Of a stretch of DNA of 64,000 bases, positions 62,789 through 64,000 are shown piece by piece. Position 1 is the stretch's first letter. Every line of letters starts with the position of its first letter. The translations under genes and the position numbers were made by a program. Location of the stretch: positions 154,590-218,589 of the forward strand of contig NZ_BAPT01000036.1 of assembly GCF_025995235.1 (NCBI RefSeq), in the 5' to 3' direction. The notes beneath the pieces are model-generated. The model worked only from the letters and a program-made list of their open reading frames with translations, ran no database searches and was not told the DNA's origin. Source of the stretch: Ameyamaea chiangmaiensis (GTDB taxonomy: Bacteria > Pseudomonadota > Alphaproteobacteria > Acetobacterales > Acetobacteraceae).

Positions 62789-63622
62789 CGGGTTGTTGTA
62801 TGCCTTGGTGGCGTGTTGAGCGAAAGCCTCTGGCGTCATGCCATTCAGGCTGGTGTGGGGCCTGACAGCGTTGTAGTCGGCCTGCCAGGCGTCGATGACC
62901 GTCCGAGCGTGGGCCAGGTTGCGGAACAGATGCTCGTTGAGGCATTCGTCGCGGAACCGGCCGTTGAAGCTCTCGACGAACCCGTTCTGCTGCGGCTTGC
63001 CCGGTGCGATATAGTGCCAAAGCACCGATCACTTTTCCTGCCAGGCCAGGATCGCGTTCGAGGTCATCTCGGTGCCATTGTCGCTGACGATCATCAGCGG
63101 CCAGCCGCGATGCTCGCCGATCCGATCGAGTTCACGACCGAGGCGTTCGCCTGACAACGAGGTGTCCGCCACCAGCGCCAGACATTCGCGCGTGTAGTCG
63201 TCGACCACCGTCAGCACCCGGAAGCGCCGTCCGTTGTTCAATGCATCCGAGACGAAATCCAGGCTCCAGCGCTGGTTCGGCCCGTCGGGCAGCATCATCG
63301 GCGAGCGCGTGCCCGGCTCCCGTTTCCGACCGCCCCGCCTGCGGACCGACAGCCACTCTTCGCGATACAGCCGGAACAGCTTCTTGTGGTTCATCGCCAT
63401 TCCTTCCCGGCCGAGCAGGATATGCAGCCGCCGGTAGCCAAATCGCCGTCGCTCCTGAGCCAGTTCGCGCAGCCGCCCGCGCGCTGCGGCATCATCCGGG
63501 CGGCGTGACGCATAGCGCCAGGTCTTCGGGTCCATGCCGATCAGCCGGCAGGCCCGTCGCTGCGAATACTCTTCCTCCCGGATCGCCCAGGTCACGGCTT
63601 CCCGCCGCAAACCGGGCGTCAC
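62768..63622 (-). pseudogene. IS3-family transposase OrfB, interrupted by an in-frame TGA
   Basis: DDE-type integrase. The first part (63032-63622) has DFVSDALNNGRRFRVLTVVDD and the second aspartate in VSDNGTEM, then ends at TGA (63029-63031) after ILAWQEK. The same frame continues with LWHYIAPGKPQQNGFVESF, which holds the third catalytic glutamate, to 62768. So the gap is a nonsense codon, not a frameshift; a CGA to TGA change would explain it. The catalytic triad is split, so the element should not move by itself. Confidence 0.88.
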
Positions 63623-63885
63623 GAGTTTTTTGCCAGGAGTTCCTTCAGCGTCGAGACGTCCATCACGCTCTCCGCCAGAAGCCGCTTCAACTTCGCGTTC
63701 TCTTCTTCAAGAGCCTTGAGGCGCCGCGCTTCCGACACTTCCATCCCGCCGTATTTCGACCGCCAGGTGTAGAACGTCGCATCGCTGATCCCGTACCTGC
63801 GGCACAGATCGGCCGCCGACGCACCCGCTTGATGCTCCTTCAGAATTCCAATAATTTGGTCCTGTGTGAAACGTGATCTCTTCAT
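63619..63885 (-). CDS. IS3-family transposase OrfA
   Basis: An 88-residue DNA-binding protein: helix-turn-helix KRSRFTQDQIIGILKEH and GISDATFYTWRSKYGG, then a leucine-rich coiled coil (LKALEEENAKLKRLLAES). The 3' end overlaps orfB by 4 bp in another frame; a -1 ribosomal frameshift usually makes the OrfAB transposase. Confidence 0.92.
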   Translation of the reverse strand: MKRSRFTQDQIIGILKEHQAGASAADLCRRYGISDATFYTWRSKYGGMEVSEARRLKALEEENAKLKRLLAESVMDVSTLKELLAKNS

Positions 63886-63903
63886 TGCCTGTCTCCGGTT
63901 GGA

Positions 63904-63946
63904 CAGACCTTACTCAAAAACGAGGGCATTCCAGGGGGCAGGGTCA
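63904..63946 (-). repeat. Terminal inverted repeat, right end of the IS
   Basis: Reads TGACCCTGCCCC inward on the minus strand, with TGCCCTC and TGAGT as in the left end. Confidence 0.8.
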
Positions 63947-63950
63947 CCTA

Positions 63951-64000
63951 GAGGGTGTTATGCACCTTGAGCGAGTATAGCGGCGTTTCTGAGCATGAAG
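63951..64000 (+). mobile_element. Possible start of a second insertion sequence (IS5/IS427-like end)
   Basis: Directly after TA (63949-63950), the sequence GAGGGTGTTATGCACC looks like the terminal repeat of an IS427-type IS5 element, which inserts at TA. It runs off the right edge, so this is only a suggestion. Confidence 0.3.

Larger units (their letters stand above)
62746..63946 (-). mobile_element. IS3-family insertion sequence (IS407-group like), defective
   Basis: About 1.2 kb. It has imperfect terminal inverted repeats of about 43 bp beginning TGACC, with two overlapping transposase frames on the minus strand (orfA 63619-63885, orfB 62768-63622). Its orfA has the helix-turn-helix and leucine-zipper pattern, and its orfB the DDE integrase pattern of the IS407 group. 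An in-frame stop interrupts orfB. No short direct repeat flanks the ends (GGC before, CCTA after), so the flank may have been rearranged. Confidence 0.88.

Noticed and set aside
62746..63946. Frameshift in orfB of the IS
   Set aside because: Codon-by-codon reading shows the same frame continues past the TGA; it is a nonsense codon.

Overview
This is a high-GC chromosomal segment that most resembles an acetic acid bacterium (Acetobacteraceae, Alphaproteobacteria). The evidence is the ChvG/ChvI two-component pair next to an incomplete nitrogen-type PTS with HPr kinase and RapZ, a split-b (b/b') F1Fo-ATP synthase Fo operon, an EpmA-type lysyl-tRNA synthetase paralogue, and alphaproteobacterial-style promoters. 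The genus cannot be fixed from the sequence alone.

Layout. 1-8.5 kb: the start of an L-lactate dehydrogenase gene, Cys-tRNA(Pro) deacylase, DNA polymerase IV, EpmA, a run of two lipoprotein genes plus an MFS exporter, and a Pit phosphate transporter. 8.7-13.9 kb: a Tat-exported GH79-like glycosidase facing a ribose-type sugar ABC transporter. 14-24 kb: housekeeping genes (methyltransferase, UbiA, RsmE, glutathione synthesis GshA, a TetR/SDR pair with a perfect palindromic operator, an ABC-F ATPase, an aminotransferase, LolA, small exported proteins). 24-31 kb: cold shock protein, tRNA-Tyr, RlmB, a YnfL/YnfM-like LysR-MFS pair, FosA, TrmB, MetK. 31-36 kb: grpE, dnaK, dnaJ and dapB on the minus strand with a good RpoH-type promoter before dnaK. 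36-47 kb: chvI-chvG, then hprK-rapZ-EIIA-HPr-EI, then pabB-pabC and purH, tightly packed with overlapping start and stop codons. 48-51 kb: atpI-atpB-atpE-atpF'-atpF. 50.8-53.3 kb: a polyprenyl-phosphate glycosyltransferase plus an ArnT-like membrane glycosyltransferase.

53.8-64 kb is the accessory part. Divergent transcripts encode a capsule-type ABC permease and an LTA-synthase-like phosphoglycerol transferase (minus strand), and KpsC-like, KpsS-like and GT4 proteins (plus strand). An A+T-richer, cysteine-rich secreted beta-helix protein follows, then an IS3-family (IS407-like) element whose orfB carries an in-frame stop, and finally what may be the edge of a second IS. I read this as a Kdo-linked surface polysaccharide locus, possibly with glycerol-phosphate, whose ABC ATPase and export proteins are not in the window. 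Its right side has been reshaped by mobile DNA. It is the most likely place for something undescribed.

All calls come from reading the sequence and from recalled family motifs; no database search was run.
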